From Kiritimatiellia bacterium (GTDB taxonomy: Bacteria > Verrucomicrobiota > Kiritimatiellia > SLAD01): a stretch of 7,097 bases of DNA. Below are positions 5,955 to 7,097 of this stretch, piece by piece. Position 1 is the stretch's first letter. Each line of letters opens with the position of its first letter. The notes beneath the pieces are model-generated. The model ran no database searches, was not told the origin of the DNA, and was given only the letters and a program-made list of their open reading frames with translations. The DNA lies in NCBI GenBank assembly GCA_007128275.1, contig SKXR01000109.1:1-7097 (forward strand). Reading direction: 5' to 3'. The position numbers were made by a program, and so were the translations under genes.

Positions 5955-6776
5955 ATGGAAACTGTACAACCGTCACTTATGCGGAAGGATGCGCGGGTCG
6001 GCGGCGACCATTCGCCGTTGTCGCCGCTGTCCATTGATGACATGACCGTGGCGTATCACCGGAAACCCGTATTGTGGGATGTGGATCTGGATATTCCGGA
6101 AGGGCAACTGATCGGGATGATCGGGCCCAACGGGGCGGGGAAGAGCACCTTGATCAAGGCGGTCCTCGATTTGATTCCGGCTATTTCGGGGCGCGTGCTG
6201 GTGTACGGGAAACCGTATGCCGAACAACGCCGTCTGGTCGCGTACGTGCCGCAACGGGAAAGCATCGATTGGGATTTCCCGGTTAGCGCACTGGATGTGG
6301 CCGTCATGGGGCGGTACGGGCAAATGGGCTGGTTCCGGCCGGTCAGGCGCAAAGATCGGGAGGCGGCGCGGGAGGCTTTGGACCGGGTCGGTATGGCGGA
6401 GTATGCCGATCGACAGATCAGCCAATTGTCCGGCGGCCAGCAGCAACGGGTCTTTCTGGCCCGGGCTTTGGTGCAGGACGCGCGTCTCTACATCATGGAC
6501 GAACCCTTGGCCGGGGTGGACGCCGCCACGGAACGCACCATTGTACGTCTCTTACAGGATCTTCGCGCCGCGGGCCGCACGGTATTGGCGGTGCACCATG
6601 ACCTGCAGACCGTGAAAGATTATTTCGATCAGGTGATCCTGCTCAACATGCGCGTCGTGGCGGCAGGGCCCACCCGGGAGATTTTCACGCAAGAGAACTT
6701 GGAAAAAACCTACGGCGGCCGTTTGACCCTGCTCGACGAGGCCGCACAGGCCATGGCGCAAGACGGCGGCGGATAA
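5955..6776 (+). CDS. troB: Metal ABC transporter ATP-binding protein (TroB/MntB/ZnuC type)
   Basis: A 273-residue ABC ATPase that would power metal import through the permease encoded next. All nucleotide-binding motifs are present (numbering from the ATG at 5955): Walker A GPNGAGKST (57-65), Q-loop VPQRESIDWDFPV (98-110), signature LSGGQQQR (158-165), Walker B LYIMDEP (178-184), D-loop AGVD (186-189) and H-loop VHHD (213-216). The Q-loop stretch with IDWDFP is typical of Mn/Zn importer ATPases of this family. About 25 residues precede the ABC core (SIDDMTVAY), somewhat more than usual; an ATG at 5979 would shorten this but lacks a ribosome site. The gene follows the binding protein by a few bases and its TAA overlaps the permease ATG, so the three are probably one transcript. 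Confidence 0.93.
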   Translation: METVQPSLMRKDARVGGDHSPLSPLSIDDMTVAYHRKPVLWDVDLDIPEGQLIGMIGPNGAGKSTLIKAVLDLIPAISGRVLVYGKPYAEQRRLVAYVPQRESIDWDFPVSALDVAVMGRYGQMGWFRPVRRKDREAAREALDRVGMAEYADRQISQLSGGQQQRVFLARALVQDARLYIMDEPLAGVDAATERTIVRLLQDLRAAGRTVLAVHHDLQTVKDYFDQVILLNMRVVAAGPTREIFTQENLEKTYGGRLTLLDEAAQAMAQDGGG

Positions 6777-7097
6777 TGAGCGCCTATTTCGACAGCACCG
6801 ACCTGATCCGGGTGATCACCCTGGCCGATTACAATACGCGGGTGGTTATGTTGGGCGCCCTTATCCTGGGGATGGCTTCCGGCGTGATCGGTTGTTTCAC
6901 CCTGCTTCGAAAACGCGCGCTCGTCGGCGATGCGGCCAGTCATGCGACGCTTCCGGGCATTGCCCTGGCTTTCATCGTCATGACCGCCTGGGGCGGGGAC
7001 GGCAAGGCGTTGCCCGGCCTCTTGTTGGGCGCGACGCTCGCCGGGTTGGCCGGCATGGGTAGTATCCTCGCGATCCGACACGCCACGCGCCTCAAGG
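6776..7097 (+). CDS. troC: Metal ABC transporter permease, ABC-3 family (partial, cut by window end)
   Basis: The first 107 residues of an inner-membrane permease are present; the gene runs off the window. Hydrophobic segments at about 22-41, 58-72 and 79-100 fit transmembrane helices. The stretch FTLLRKRALVGDAASHATLPG (41-61) carries the family pattern of ABC-3 permeases (LLR-x-x-x-L-x-GDA-x-SHA-x-LPG). Start and stop overlap as TAATG (stop TAA 6774-6776, ATG 6776-6778), giving translational coupling to the ATPase. A full protein would usually be about 280 residues or more. Whether a second permease follows, as in troABCD operons, cannot be seen. Confidence 0.92.
   Translation, partial: MSAYFDSTDLIRVITLADYNTRVVMLGALILGMASGVIGCFTLLRKRALVGDAASHATLPGIALAFIVMTAWGGDGKALPGLLLGATLAGLAGMGSILAIRHATRLK

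Overview
The window looks like chromosomal DNA from a GC-rich Gram-negative bacterium. The outer-membrane side is shown by an OmpA-type protein with a beta-barrel and a peptidoglycan-binding domain, and by a lipobox-bearing solute-binding protein. The OmpA protein carries thrombospondin-type-3 (TSP3) calcium repeats, including a variant DTDGGG repeat. That is compatible with the PVC superphylum (Kiritimatiellota or Verrucomicrobiota-like bacteria), but other lineages use the same architecture, so the taxonomy is a weak inference. No mobile elements, CRISPR arrays or RNA genes are visible.

Layout. (1) 1-49: an array of 7-bp repeats (CATNAAC type) whose register runs into the first start codon. 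(2) 44-2763: two full-length phosphohexomutase-family genes in tandem, joined by a 4-base ATGA overlap. The second has all catalytic motifs. The first is homologous over its whole length but has lost the catalytic phosphoserine, two of three metal-binding aspartates and part of the phosphate-binding loop, so it reads as an intact pseudoenzyme. (3) 2856-4112: a single OmpA-like gene (signal peptide, barrel, four TSP3 repeats, OmpA C-terminal domain). (4) 4197-7097: a metal-homeostasis locus. A DtxR/MntR-family repressor on the minus strand is divergent from a plus-strand ABC importer operon (binding lipoprotein, ATPase, and an ABC-3 permease cut by the window end).

How the parts work together. 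The divergent 99-bp spacer between repressor and importer holds opposing, overlapping -10 elements flanked by a 16-bp imperfect inverted repeat. This is the expected layout for a metal-loaded repressor that shuts both promoters at once. Ligand positions in the regulator (Glu at the DtxR Cys102 position) and the lack of a His-rich loop in the binding protein favour manganese (or iron) over zinc, by inference.

The most unusual item is the mutase/pseudomutase pair. Translational coupling, conserved length and selective loss of catalytic residues suggest the dead paralogue has a retained role, for example as a partner or regulator of the active enzyme.
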